Below are positions 1 to 8,076 of a stretch of 64,000 nucleotides of DNA, one piece after another (the stretch's first letter is position 1; each line of letters starts with the position of its first letter). Source of the DNA: Halorubrum xinjiangense (GTDB taxonomy: Archaea; Halobacteriota; Halobacteria; Halobacteriales; Haloferacaceae); assembly GCF_900102375.1 (NCBI RefSeq), contig NZ_FNBO01000010.1:1-64000 (forward strand). Direction: 5' to 3'. The position numbers were made by a program, and so were the translations under genes. The notes under the pieces were generated by a model. The model worked only from the letters and a program-made list of their open reading frames with translations. It made no database searches and was not told the origin of the DNA.

Positions 1-169
1 CGTTTCGGATACTGCCTCGTTACGAGGGCGGACAGGCCGCCTCCGAAGGTCGTTCGGAATCCGCTCCGTTCCGACCTGACCTTACCGACATATAGCGATT
101 CTTGAAACTTCAAAGTATCCATTAGAAACTCGAACTAGGGAGTCCAACGTGGTTTGATTCCAAGTTGTC

Positions 170-205
170 GGATTCATCCTGCGGCTAAAGCCGCAGGTAT
201 TCTCC
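170..205 (-). mobile_element. possible IS605/IS1341-type right-end relic
   Basis: Positions 178-197 form a perfect 8-bp hairpin (CCTGCGGC, loop TAAA, GCCGCAGG). On the minus strand it is followed by GATGAATCC, which resembles the terminal hairpin that I remember following haloarchaeal tnpB genes. No tnpB coding sequence lies on either side within the window, so this would be a solo end or deletion remnant. The assignment rests on remembered resemblance only; a plain intergenic hairpin is the alternative. Positions 1-169 hold no supportable gene. Confidence 0.35.
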
Positions 206-210
206 TTGAT

Positions 211-317
211 CTTATATAAACGAGCAGCTGGGGCTTTGGCGGTGTTCGTCGGCAACCCACAGGAATCTATTTATAAGTTATCAGCTGGCGCTTCAGCAGT
301 GTTCGCCGGCGATCTGC
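211..317 (+). repeat. degraded 3'-box copies of the dispersed structured-RNA element
   Basis: Two head-to-tail units of about 55 bp are visible. The first has AGCTGGGGCTTTGGCGGTG (223-241) after TATAAACG. The second, after TTTATAAG, has a decayed form (AGCTGGCGCTTCAGCAGTG). They match the 3' end of the elements at 11.7, 46.3 and 57.9 kb, but the upstream 300-nt body is absent here. The rest of 318-450 shows nothing recognisable. Confidence 0.6.
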
Positions 318-449
318 GCACATCCATTTACAACCCATCGGCCAGCGTCCCGGAACCGGCTACCGCGGTAGCAGCACCGTATTCGAAACCCAACCCCACG
401 CTGCGATCAGACCTCGCTTTCTCGCGGCAGTCCCCGGCCGGTTGTCACA

Positions 450-457
450 GTTTTAAG
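450..457 (+). promoter_or_regulatory. ilvE TATA box
   Basis: GTTTTAAG lies about 25 nt before the ATG at 481, the spacing expected for an archaeal TATA box driving a nearly leaderless transcript. Confidence 0.55.
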
Positions 458-480
458 CCCGCCGGCCGCAACCACGTACT

Positions 481-1410
481 ATGGGATTCGACGAGATGGA
501 CGTCGACACGATCTGGAAGAACGGGGAGTTCCTCGACTGGGAGGACGCGACGACCCACGTTCTGACCCACGCGCTCCACTACGGGAGCGGCGTGTTCGAG
601 GGCGTCCGCTGTTACGACACCGATCAGGGGCCGGCGGTCTTCCGGTGGGAGGAGCACCTCGACCGGCTGTTCGACTCCGCGAAGATGTACGACATGGAGA
701 TCGAACACTCCCGGGAGGAGATCACCGAGGCGACGCTCGAACTCCTCGAGCGGCAGGACCTCGACTCCGCGTACATCCGACCGATCGCCTACTACGGCTA
801 CGACTCGCTCGGCGTCTCGCCGAAGGACTGCCCGACCGACCTCGTGCTCGCCGCGTGGCCGTGGGGCGCGTACCTCGGCGAGGAGGCGCTCGAAGACGGC
901 GTCGACGTGATGGTCTCCTCGTGGCGGAAACACGCCTCCTCGCAGGTCCCGACGAACGTGAAGACCACCGGCCTCTACGTCAACTCCATGCTGGCGGGCG
1001 AGGAGGCGCGCCGGAACGGCTACGTCGAGGCCATCGTCCTCAACAAGGAGGGGAACGTCGCGGAGGGTCCCGGCGAGAACATCTTCCTGGTGAACGACGG
1101 CGAGATATACACCACCGGGCTGGCCCAGTCGATCCTCGAGGGGATCACCCGCGACACCGTGATCGCCCTCGCCGAGGAGCGCGGCTACGAGGTCCACGAC
1201 GAGGCCGTCATCTCCCGCGGCCAGCTGTACACCGCCGACGAGCTATTCTTCACCGGCTCCGCCGCCGAGGTCACCCCGATCCGCTCGGTCGACGACACCG
1301 AGATCGGCGCGGGCACCCGCGGCCCGGTGACCGAGGAGCTCCAGCAGGCCTTCTTCGACCTGGTCGAGCGGCGGACCGACGACCACGACGAGTGGTTCAC
1401 GTACCTCTAA
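481..1410 (+). CDS. ilvE: branched-chain amino acid aminotransferase
   Basis: A 309-residue fold type IV PLP aminotransferase catalysing the last, reversible step of valine, leucine and isoleucine synthesis in the cytoplasm. The N-terminal HYGSGVFEG signature (33-41), the PLP-binding lysine K161 in a NVKTTGLY context that aligns with the E. coli IlvE Schiff-base lysine, EGPGEN (195-200) and a C-terminal GSAAEVTPIRSVD block are all present, and the length is normal for the family. The ATG start fits the TATA box 25 nt upstream. D-amino-acid transaminase or aminodeoxychorismate lyase are the paralogous alternatives, but the match to IlvE runs through the whole length. Confidence 0.93.
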   Translation: MGFDEMDVDTIWKNGEFLDWEDATTHVLTHALHYGSGVFEGVRCYDTDQGPAVFRWEEHLDRLFDSAKMYDMEIEHSREEITEATLELLERQDLDSAYIRPIAYYGYDSLGVSPKDCPTDLVLAAWPWGAYLGEEALEDGVDVMVSSWRKHASSQVPTNVKTTGLYVNSMLAGEEARRNGYVEAIVLNKEGNVAEGPGENIFLVNDGEIYTTGLAQSILEGITRDTVIALAEERGYEVHDEAVISRGQLYTADELFFTGSAAEVTPIRSVDDTEIGAGTRGPVTEELQQAFFDLVERRTDDHDEWFTYL

Positions 1411-1466
1411 CCCGCCTCCCCAACTTTTCGCCGACCGGTTTTCAGGATCGCGACGCGCCAGAACCG

Positions 1467-2195
1467 CTACTCGCTAGGACCGCTACTCGCCGACCCTCGT
1501 CCCTCGGTCGCCGACCCCTCCCCGTCGCCCGGGGTGCCGTCGGTCCGGACGTGACCGAAGCCGTCCGGCGCGTCCGCGCCGTCGCCCTCGCCCGGGGTCT
1601 CCTCGTGGACGGGGACCTGATGGGCCGACTCCGCGAACCCGGCCGAGAGGACCCGCGTCATCCCCTCCTCGACGGTCTCGCCGGTCTCCTCGACCCGCTC
1701 CGGCTCGACCTCGATGACGAAGCCGGTGGTGATGTTCGGGGCGGTCGGCATGAATAAGACGATCTTGCCGTCGCGGGTCTTCTTCCCCGTCCGGAAGGCG
1801 GTCATCCGGATTCCGGGCCACGTCTCGATGTACACCGGGCTCTGCAGCTCGTCGGTGCCGGAGATCGCCGTCTCGATCGCGAGCTTCGAGGCGTTGTACA
1901 CCACCCGGAGCGCCGGGATGCGGTTTATCGTGTCGTCCACCGCCGACTCCGCCAGCCGGCCGAGCGTCGTCCGCATGAAGTAGCCGACCGCGAGGACGAC
2001 GGTCGCGAACACCGCGAACGCGATAACGACCCGAGAGATGGGCTCTAACGGCGCGGGGATGACTTCGGGCTGAAGGCCCTCGATCAGCGGGATCGAGGCG
2101 ATGTACTGGTAGATCCAGCGGAGGACTAAGAGTAAAACGAGGAGCGGCGCCAGCACGATGAGCCCGCTGGCGAAGTCGCGTTTCCACGTGGACAT
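1467..2195 (-). CDS. DUF502 family membrane protein
   Basis: A 242-residue protein with two transmembrane segments (about 11-32 and 55-75). These are followed by the DUF502 core: an IP pair at 93-94, VYNASK at 99-104, then a soluble beta-rich segment with [16 protein letters not shown]. The last 60 residues are a disordered Asp/Glu/Gly tail typical of haloarchaea. The family is widespread in bacteria and archaea and its molecular function is not established; I infer only an integral membrane location. TTAAG about 30 nt upstream of the ATG is a plausible TATA box. Confidence 0.85.
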   Translation of the reverse strand: MSTWKRDFASGLIVLAPLLVLLLVLRWIYQYIASIPLIEGLQPEVIPAPLEPISRVVIAFAVFATVVLAVGYFMRTTLGRLAESAVDDTINRIPALRVVYNASKLAIETAISGTDELQSPVYIETWPGIRMTAFRTGKKTRDGKIVLFMPTAPNITTGFVIEVEPERVEETGETVEEGMTRVLSAGFAESAHQVPVHEETPGEGDGADAPDGFGHVRTDGTPGDGEGSATEGRGSASSGPSE

Positions 2196-2303
2196 CTATC
2201 GCGTTGGTATCTGTCGGCGACCCTTAAGAGCGCTTCCACGCGGCGGCGCTCGGTCGGCGCTCAGTCGGCGGCGCTCGGCCGCCGGCGATCGGGCATCACC
2301 CGA

Positions 2304-3149
2304 CTACTGCCCCAACACCGCCCGGGCCGCGAACGTCAGGTTCTCCTTGCGCTCGCGGACGCGCCGGTAGAAGTACGAGAGCCACTTGTCGCCGTACGGC
2401 GCGTACTGGAACACGTCGACCCCCTGCGCGGCGAGGTCCCGCTGTGCGTCCTCGCGGACGCCCATCAGCATCTGGACCTCGTAGTCGGCGCCGTGCTCGC
2501 GCGCGAGCCGGTCCGCCAGCGAGATCATCGCGGGGTCGTGGCTGCCGACGGCGACCCCGCGGTCCCGCTGATCGAAGAGGTATCGGAGGTCGTCGCGATA
2601 CGCCTCGTCGACGCGCGCCTTGTCCGTGTACGCGATCGACGACGGCTCGTCGTAGGCCCCCTTCACGAGTCGGATCTTGCCGGGGACGTCGACGAGGCGG
2701 TCGAGGTCGTCCGCGGTGCGTCTCAGGTTCGACTGGATACACTGCCCGACGCTCCACGGGTAGTCGGCGGCGATGGACTCGAACGCGTCGAGGGTGGCGT
2801 CGGTCGTGTCGGCGTCCTCCATGTCACACCAGACGAAGGCGTCAAGCTCGTCGGCGCGCGCGACGATCTCGCGGTAGTGCTCCTCGAACAGGTCGGTCGA
2901 GACGTCCATCCCGATCTGAGAGGGCTTCACCGAGACGCAGGCGTCGAGGCCGCTGTCGGCGATGTCGTCGAGCAACTGGAGGTAGGTGTCGGCGTCCGCG
3001 CGGGCGTCCGCGGCGTCGTCGTAGTGCTCGCCGAGCAGGTTCAGGATGACCGCGACGCCGTCCTCGTTCGCGGTGCGGGCGTGATCGAGGGCTTCCGGAA
3101 CGCTCTCGCCGGCGACGAACCGCCGGGCGATAGGGGGAATCATGCTCAT
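2304..3149 (-). CDS. proline dehydrogenase
   Basis: A 281-residue monofunctional PRODH-type TIM barrel using FAD to oxidise proline to pyrroline-5-carboxylate, the first step of proline catabolism. Visible family blocks are VSVKPSQIG (72-80), DMED (109-112), QSNLRRT (139-145), RLVKGAY (160-166) and the C-terminal YFYRRVRER stretch, whose arginines bind the proline carboxylate. No P5C dehydrogenase gene is adjacent. The start could be ATG at 3149 or at 3143 (MSMIPP or MIPP); either gives an intact protein. Confidence 0.9.
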   Translation of the reverse strand: MSMIPPIARRFVAGESVPEALDHARTANEDGVAVILNLLGEHYDDAADARADADTYLQLLDDIADSGLDACVSVKPSQIGMDVSTDLFEEHYREIVARADELDAFVWCDMEDADTTDATLDAFESIAADYPWSVGQCIQSNLRRTADDLDRLVDVPGKIRLVKGAYDEPSSIAYTDKARVDEAYRDDLRYLFDQRDRGVAVGSHDPAMISLADRLAREHGADYEVQMLMGVREDAQRDLAAQGVDVFQYAPYGDKWLSYFYRRVRERKENLTFAARAVLGQ

Positions 3150-3263
3150 ACTTCCGGACGGGGCGAACTTTACCTTTGTCGACCCGGCGGCCGTGACCGG
3201 GAGCGGTCACGACCGGAAGCGCGATCCGAGGTTTATAACACCCCGCGCGCCGCCGGTGGAGAC

Positions 3264-3806
3264 ATGATCGGTACGCTTGTCGCGACCGCGTTCTGGGCGA
3301 TGCTCCCGGCGTACGTCCCGAACAACGCCGCGGTGTTGGCCGGCGGGGGGCGCCCCATCGACGGCGGCCGCGAGTGGCGCGGCGCGCGGCTGCTCGGCGA
3401 CGGGAAGACGTGGCGCGGGACCGCGGTCGGAACCCTCGTCGGCGTCCTGCTCGCGCTCGGACTCAACGCGCTCGCCGACTCCGCGAGCGCCGCGCTCGGC
3501 GCCGAGCTGCCGACGTTCGCGCTGCCGGCTGCGTTCGCGCTCGCGTTCGGCGCGATGTGCGGCGACATCGGCGCCTCCTTCCTCAAGCGCCGGTCCGGTC
3601 GCGAGCGCGGCGCGGCGTTCCCGGGGCTCGACCAGCTGGACTTCGTCGTCGGCGCGCTGGCCCTCGTCTTCCTCGTCGACACCGACTGGGCGCTCGCGGT
3701 GTTCACGCCAAGCGTCCTCGCAGTCGTCCTCGTGATGACCCCCGTCCTCCACGTCGTCACGAACGTCGGCGCGTACGCGCTCGGCGTGAAGAACGAGCCG
3801 TGGTAG
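3264..3806 (+). CDS. carS: CDP-archaeol synthase (CarS)
   Basis: A 180-residue polytopic membrane enzyme that transfers CMP from CTP to unsaturated archaetidic acid, giving the activated precursor for archaeal polar lipid head groups. The family motifs are GDGKTWRG (45-52) and a [11 protein letters not shown] segment followed by P-G-LDQLD (100-126), set among about five hydrophobic segments. The ATG at 3264 was chosen because the motif alignment begins at once ([11 protein letters not shown]); the same frame stays open far upstream but with implausible composition. Upstream TTTATAAC (3232-3239) is a good TATA box. The lipid partner GGGP synthase lies at 12215. Confidence 0.9.
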   Translation: MIGTLVATAFWAMLPAYVPNNAAVLAGGGRPIDGGREWRGARLLGDGKTWRGTAVGTLVGVLLALGLNALADSASAALGAELPTFALPAAFALAFGAMCGDIGASFLKRRSGRERGAAFPGLDQLDFVVGALALVFLVDTDWALAVFTPSVLAVVLVMTPVLHVVTNVGAYALGVKNEPW

Positions 3807-3826
3807 GCGCGACTCGGGAGGCGGGA

Positions 3827-4102
3827 TCAGCGGAGGAACGACCGGAGTAAGACGAGGAACCCGCAGGCTATCGCGACGGACTCCGCGACGTGGACCTGGG
3901 TGAGTGTCAGGGCGGTGAGCTGGTAGAGGAACCCCTCGATGAGAACGCCGAAGGTGATGAACGCGAACCCGATCGTCGCGTCGCGGAGGTAGCGTGTCCC
4001 CTCGCGGAGATAGGCGCGGAAACTGACCGCGGTGGTGGCGAGTCCCAAGAGGAGGAGGATGGCACGGGTGAGCGTCAAAACGACCGCCCAGTCGCCGGTC
4101 AC
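3827..4102 (-). CDS. small membrane protein, DUF7521 type
   Basis: A 91-residue protein made of three hydrophobic helices. It is a paralogue of the gene immediately upstream: both share the FxxITFGxxxEGxLxxL core around residues 46-62. Its ATG overlaps the upstream stop codon by 4 nt, so the two are translationally coupled. It is the third gene of an operon led by a winged-helix regulator. Function unknown; a membrane partner or sensor for that regulator is an inference from context only. Confidence 0.75.
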   Translation of the reverse strand: MTGDWAVVLTLTRAILLLLGLATTAVSFRAYLREGTRYLRDATIGFAFITFGVLIEGFLYQLTALTLTQVHVAESVAIACGFLVLLRSFLR

Positions 4103-4398
4103 GGTGTGTCACCCCCGCTCGACGGTTCGGAGAACTGGCCGTGTAACGAGTACAGGATCACGAGCATCCCCACGGCGACGAGACCGGTCTGGATCGTCCC
4201 CGCGACGAAGATCGACAGCCCGACCACGTCGAAGAGGATCCCTTCGAGCACCGAGCCGACGGTGATGAAGAGGAATCCGATGGCCACGTACAGCATCGGT
4301 TCGCTCCGGTAGGACCTGTAGCCGTTGTACGCCTGTTTCGTTATTAACAGCCCTAATCCGACCGTAATGAGCTTCGCGATGACGAGTTCGATGTGCAT
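4099..4398 (-). CDS. small membrane protein, DUF7521 type
   Basis: A 99-residue protein with three to four predicted transmembrane helices (about 5-21, 35-58, 63-87). It is a paralogue of the following gene, the two differing mainly in their loops. It sits 2 nt after the regulator stop and overlaps the next ORF by 4 nt, so the three genes are one transcript. No catalytic motif is visible. The pairing of two DUF7521 proteins with a winged-helix protein recurs in haloarchaea in my recollection; the role is unknown. Confidence 0.75.
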   Translation of the reverse strand: MHIELVIAKLITVGLGLLITKQAYNGYRSYRSEPMLYVAIGFLFITVGSVLEGILFDVVGLSIFVAGTIQTGLVAVGMLVILYSLHGQFSEPSSGGDTP

Positions 4399-4400
4399 TG

Positions 4401-4751
4401 TTATAGCTCCCTGATGTCGCTCCAGATACGCGAAAAACGCTGTGCAGCGTCCTCGCGGACGTGGACGGAGACGTCGATCTTACCGTCGTCGATGTCGACG
4501 TCGAGGTGGTCGATGTTCGCCACGAAAACGCTGTGGTGACTCCCGTCCGGCTCGATCTGTGTCCGTTCGACTAAGAGGTCGTGGGCGACCATCTCCTCCG
4601 CCCGTCGATAGATAGTCGAGAGTGCGACGTCGCACTCGTCGCTGAGCTCCTTGGCGGACAGCGGCCCGCGGCTCGTCGCGGCCAGGACCTGTCGGACGCG
4701 CTCTTGGCCGAGGAGTTCGAGGAGCTCGTCGTTGCTATCGTCTGTTGACAC
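4401..4751 (-). CDS. winged helix-turn-helix transcriptional regulator
   Basis: An ArsR-like winged-helix protein: GPLSAKELSDECDVALSTIYRR forms the DNA-reading helix-turn-helix, followed by a wing and a beta-rich C-terminal half. The frame is open up to 4928, but I place the start at the GTG at 4751 (VSTDDSND, 116 residues). Codons between 4752 and 4928 lack halophilic protein character, and TTATAT near 4793-4798 is a TATA box about 45 nt upstream of this GTG. It is divergent from halocyanin (4880) and first in an operon with two DUF7521 membrane proteins, so control of either or both is the natural guess. Confidence 0.8.
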   Translation of the reverse strand: MSTDDSNDELLELLGQERVRQVLAATSRGPLSAKELSDECDVALSTIYRRAEEMVAHDLLVERTQIEPDGSHHSVFVANIDHLDVDIDDGKIDVSVHVREDAAQRFSRIWSDIREL

Positions 4752-4879
4752 AGAGATTCCCTCTGATACCGATACTCCCCGTCGAGTGGTAATATAAGAG
4801 CCGTTTTGCGTCGCGCGCAAAACAGGATAGCCGTCTATGATACTCCCCCGTGTACTCTCAGGTGCAGAGGAATCCGACG

Positions 4880-5590
4880 ATGACAAACCGAGAACACTAC
4901 ACGCGTCGGCGGGTGGTACAGCTGTCAAGCGCTGCTGCGGCCGTCGGTCTCGCGGGCTGTTCGAGCGGGAGCACCGGTGAGTCGGGTTCGGAACCCACCG
5001 ACACGTCGGATGGGGAGAATCACAGCGACACGTCCGGAGGAGAGGATCACAGCGACGAGGACGACAGTCACGACGAGGCCGGGGACGAACAGAGCGGCGA
5101 CGGCCACGACGACGGCGGACACGGTGACGACGGGCACGGGGGCGTCGGTGACATGACGCCGACCGCCGGGGTCGAGATGGTGACGACCGACGACGGCGGG
5201 ACTCACTTCGAACCGCACGTCGCCAGGGTCGAGACCGGTGGGACCGTCACATGGACCCTCGGGAGCGGGAGTCACAACGCGGCGGCGTACCACCCGGGCA
5301 ACGACCAGCCGCGGCTCGTCCCCGAGGGGACCGAGGCCTGGGACAGCGGAATGCTCTCGGAGGACGGAGCGACGTTCGAACACACGTTCGAGACCGAAGG
5401 CGTCTACCACTACTACTGCGCTCCCCACGAGGCCGGCGGGATGATCGGCAGCGTGATCGTCGGCGAGCCGGACGCACACGAGCAGCCCGCGCTCGACGAC
5501 CCGCCGGCGGACAAGCCGGACGCCGTCCGCGAGAAGATCACGGAACTCAACGACATGTGTAACGAGGCCCTCGGACACGGACACGACTGA
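4880..5590 (+). CDS. halocyanin-type blue copper lipoprotein
   Basis: A 236-residue secreted, membrane-anchored electron carrier. The N-terminus has a twin-arginine signal (RRRVVQLSS) ending in a lipobox LAGC with Cys27. A His/Asp-rich linker (48-88) follows, then a plastocyanin-like domain with type 1 copper ligands H132 (SHN), C180, H183 and M188 (CAPHEAGGM). The C-terminal 35 residues lie beyond the domain. ATG 4880 is preferred to 4850 because the Tat signal begins right there. The His-rich linker might bind extra metal. It diverges from a winged-helix regulator. Confidence 0.92.
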   Translation: MTNREHYTRRRVVQLSSAAAAVGLAGCSSGSTGESGSEPTDTSDGENHSDTSGGEDHSDEDDSHDEAGDEQSGDGHDDGGHGDDGHGGVGDMTPTAGVEMVTTDDGGTHFEPHVARVETGGTVTWTLGSGSHNAAAYHPGNDQPRLVPEGTEAWDSGMLSEDGATFEHTFETEGVYHYYCAPHEAGGMIGSVIVGEPDAHEQPALDDPPADKPDAVREKITELNDMCNEALGHGHD

Positions 5591-5668
5591 TCGGATTCAC
5601 CCGTTTTCGCCGAGGGTATCGATCGTTCGTCCGCGTCTCGACAGCGAGATGGGAACGGTGAGAAGATA

Positions 5669-5674
5669 TTTATA
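5669..5674 (+). promoter_or_regulatory. TATA box for the zinc-ribbon miniprotein
   Basis: TTTATA sits 24 nt before the ATG at 5699, which implies leaderless transcription of the downstream 60-residue protein. Confidence 0.55.
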
Positions 5675-5698
5675 CTCGCGTGTCATTCACTCACACGC

Positions 5699-5881
5699 AT
5701 GTCTAGTAGTGCACCCAGCTCGGACGACGACGTGTTCGACGAGTTCCTCTCCGATCACGGTCACGAGACAGAGATCGTACGCTGGGAGCGATCCTATAAT
5801 AAGCTCCAGTGTCCCGAGTGCGGTGCGCTCCACGAGGAGGGATCCGCTCGCTGTTCGGTCTGCGACTGGCGGCCGAACTGA
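5699..5881 (+). CDS. zinc-ribbon miniprotein, HVO_0416 type
   Basis: A 60-residue protein with an acidic N-terminus (DDDVFDEFLSDHGHE) and a CPECG...CSVCDW zinc ribbon at residues 38-57. Four cysteines in two CxxC knuckles can hold one zinc ion. I recognise the overall pattern as the haloarchaeal HVO_0416 zinc-finger family, whose molecular function is unknown. Its own TATA box indicates a monocistronic transcript. Confidence 0.8.
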   Translation: MSSSAPSSDDDVFDEFLSDHGHETEIVRWERSYNKLQCPECGALHEEGSARCSVCDWRPN

Positions 5882-5967
5882 CGCTCGCGGCGCCGACGCG
5901 GTCCGCGAATTTTCTTTCCGTCATACTCCCCGGTAGTATTATGTGGAATTACTCGATAGTGACTACC

Positions 5968-6126
5968 ATGCCGACCTGTCAGAACTGCGGTTCGTTCGTC
6001 ACGACAGATTACGTTCGGGTGTTCACCCCGAACGAGGTCGATCGGCCCCGCGTCTGTCCGGCCTGCGAAGACCTGGTCCGCGACGGCGCCGACGTCCGCG
6101 AGGCGCGCGCGACGCGGAGCAGCTGA
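5968..6126 (+). CDS. zinc-finger miniprotein, probably DUF7563
   Basis: A 52-residue protein starting MPTCQNCGSFV, with a second CPACED knuckle at about residues 31-34, making a C2-C2 zinc ribbon. The charged tail DGADVREARATR is typical of a haloarchaeal family I recall as DUF7563. ATG 5968 is chosen over ATG 5941 because the conserved protein begins at MPTC; a TATA-like GTAGTATTATG (5933-5943) lies about 25 nt upstream. Function unknown. Confidence 0.75.
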   Translation: MPTCQNCGSFVTTDYVRVFTPNEVDRPRVCPACEDLVRDGADVREARATRSS

Positions 6127-6231
6127 CGGCCGACGGAGAGATGAGACGCCGATCCGCCGGGGTCGAACCGGGACCGGGTCGAGTATCACCGAGCCACGGC
6201 GTTTAAGGAGAGTCGGAATCTGGGAGTAACA

Positions 6232-8076
6232 ATGACCGATACCACGGTGACGCGGCTGTTCGGGGGGCCAGGGAGCGGGAAGACGACCGCGCTCCTCGAC
6301 CGCGTCGAGGAGATCCTCGACGAGGAGGGCGCCGACGTCCGCGACGTGCTCGTCGTTTCGTACACGCGCGCGGCCGCGGCGGAGATCCGCGAGCGACTCG
6401 CCGAGCGGCTCGACGTCTCCCCGCGGAGCCTTCAGGGGAACGTGAGCACGATGCACGCGAAGGCGTACGAGCTGCTCGACCTCTCGCGGGGCGACGTCGT
6501 CGGCGAGGACGACAAGGAGGCGTTCTGCGAGGAGTACGGCATCGAGTTCGAGGACCAGCACGGCGGCGCCGGCCGCCGGACCGCGCGTTCGACGACCATC
6601 GGCAACAAGATCATCGCCACCTCGCAGTGGCTCCAGCGCACCGAGCGCGACGTGGCCGACTGGTACGACGTGCCCTTCCAGTGGAACGTCGAGGAGGTCC
6701 GGCTCCCGCCCGAGGAGGACCCCAACGCCCAGCAGGGGAACAAGTACACGCCGACGTGGCCCTCCGACGACGACCGGATCGATATCCCCGAGACGATCCG
6801 CGCGTGGCGGGCGTACAAGGGCGACAACGACCTCGTCGGCTTCGCGGACATGCTCGAACGGGTCGCGCAGCGCTCGCTCGTCCCCAGCGTCGACTACCTG
6901 ATCATCGACGAGTTCCAGGACATCACGACGCTCCAGTACAACGTCTTCGAGGAGTGGCGCCCGCACATGGAGAAGGTGCTCATCGCCGGCGACGACGACC
7001 AGGTCGTCTACGCGTGGCAGGGGGCCGACCCCGACCTCCTCCTCGACACCGAGGTCGACGAGGACGTGGTCCTCCCGAACTCCTACCGGCTCCCCTCTGA
7101 GATCCTCAACGTCGTCAACGCGGAGATCCGCCACATCGACAAACGCCAGGAGAAGGACCTCCACCCGCGCAAGGAGGGCGGCACCGTCGAGGCGATCGAG
7201 TCGCCCTCGATGATCGAACTCGTTCGGAACGTCCGGTACACCGTCGAGGACGACGAGGGCGACGTGATGTGCCTGTTCCGGGCGCGGTACCAGATGTTCG
7301 ATTTTATCGACGAGTTCATCGACCACGGCATCCCGTTCACGATGCTCACGGACGGCCGGATGTGGACCGACCGGGTACAAGACTACGTCAGCGCGGTCGA
7401 GAAGGCCGAGGCCGACGAGCCGGTCACCGGCCTGGAGGCGCGCCGGCTGGCCGACATGCTCCAGGAGTCGGCGTTCGGCACCCACGACCGCGAGGAGTTC
7501 TACGACTTCCTCGACGACCGCGAGGAGGCGGCCGACGCCGACGACGTTTCCCTGATCGAGATCGCGGCCGACACCCTCGACGAGTACATCCCGTTCATGC
7601 CGGACACCGCGAGCGCCGACGACATGGTCCGGAAGGTGACGAGCTTCCAGCGCAAGTCGATGGGCGCGTACTTCGAGGGCGACTACCGGGGAGCCGACCC
7701 GACCCGCGTCCGCGTCGGCACCATCCACTCCGCGAAGGGCCGCGAGGCCGACCACGTGTTCGTCGCGACCGACCTCACGGAGAAGGTGGTCGAGCAGATG
7801 GCGGCCTCCATCGACGATCCGACCGACGTCGACGGCGTCGAGGAGTTCACGAAGGCGACGAGCCCCGTGCCCGTCCTCACCGACAACGAGCGCCGCGTCT
7901 TCTACGTCGGGATGTCACGTGCCCGCGAGCGGCTCGTGATCATGGAGAGCCTCATCAGCGGCGCGCCGACGCTCCCGATCAGCGTCCTCCTGTTCAACGA
8001 GCTCCGCGAGGAGCCGGCCCAGGAGCTCGTCGAGGAGGTCCAGGCGGAGCTGGCGGTGCCCGAGCCCGAGCCGTGA
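6232..8076 (+). CDS. UvrD/REP-type superfamily 1 DNA helicase
   Basis: A 614-residue ATP-driven 3'-5' DNA translocase or helicase. Walker A GGPGSGKT is at 11-18, motif Ia VVSYTRAAAAEI follows at about 42, Walker B with IIDEFQD at 224-230, motif III GDDDQVVYAWQGAD at about 252-265, motif V GTIHSAKGREADHVF at about 496-510 and motif VI RRVFYVGMSRARERL at about 554-568. The set is complete, so it should be active. There is no fused nuclease or RecB-like domain. The downstream peptidase gene overlaps its stop by 3 nt. Repair or replication-restart functions are inferred from the family. Confidence 0.9.
   Translation: MTDTTVTRLFGGPGSGKTTALLDRVEEILDEEGADVRDVLVVSYTRAAAAEIRERLAERLDVSPRSLQGNVSTMHAKAYELLDLSRGDVVGEDDKEAFCEEYGIEFEDQHGGAGRRTARSTTIGNKIIATSQWLQRTERDVADWYDVPFQWNVEEVRLPPEEDPNAQQGNKYTPTWPSDDDRIDIPETIRAWRAYKGDNDLVGFADMLERVAQRSLVPSVDYLIIDEFQDITTLQYNVFEEWRPHMEKVLIAGDDDQVVYAWQGADPDLLLDTEVDEDVVLPNSYRLPSEILNVVNAEIRHIDKRQEKDLHPRKEGGTVEAIESPSMIELVRNVRYTVEDDEGDVMCLFRARYQMFDFIDEFIDHGIPFTMLTDGRMWTDRVQDYVSAVEKAEADEPVTGLEARRLADMLQESAFGTHDREEFYDFLDDREEAADADDVSLIEIAADTLDEYIPFMPDTASADDMVRKVTSFQRKSMGAYFEGDYRGADPTRVRVGTIHSAKGREADHVFVATDLTEKVVEQMAASIDDPTDVDGVEEFTKATSPVPVLTDNERRVFYVGMSRARERLVIMESLISGAPTLPISVLLFNELREEPAQELVEEVQAELAVPEPEP

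Noticed and set aside
1-110. Open frames at the left edge that could be the tail of a gene
   Set aside because: No codon bias, no recognisable motif and stop codons in all frames by about 115; not supportable.
5794-7755. 653-codon minus-strand frame over the helicase
   Set aside because: Antisense shadow; the plus strand holds the full set of helicase motifs and zinc-ribbon genes.
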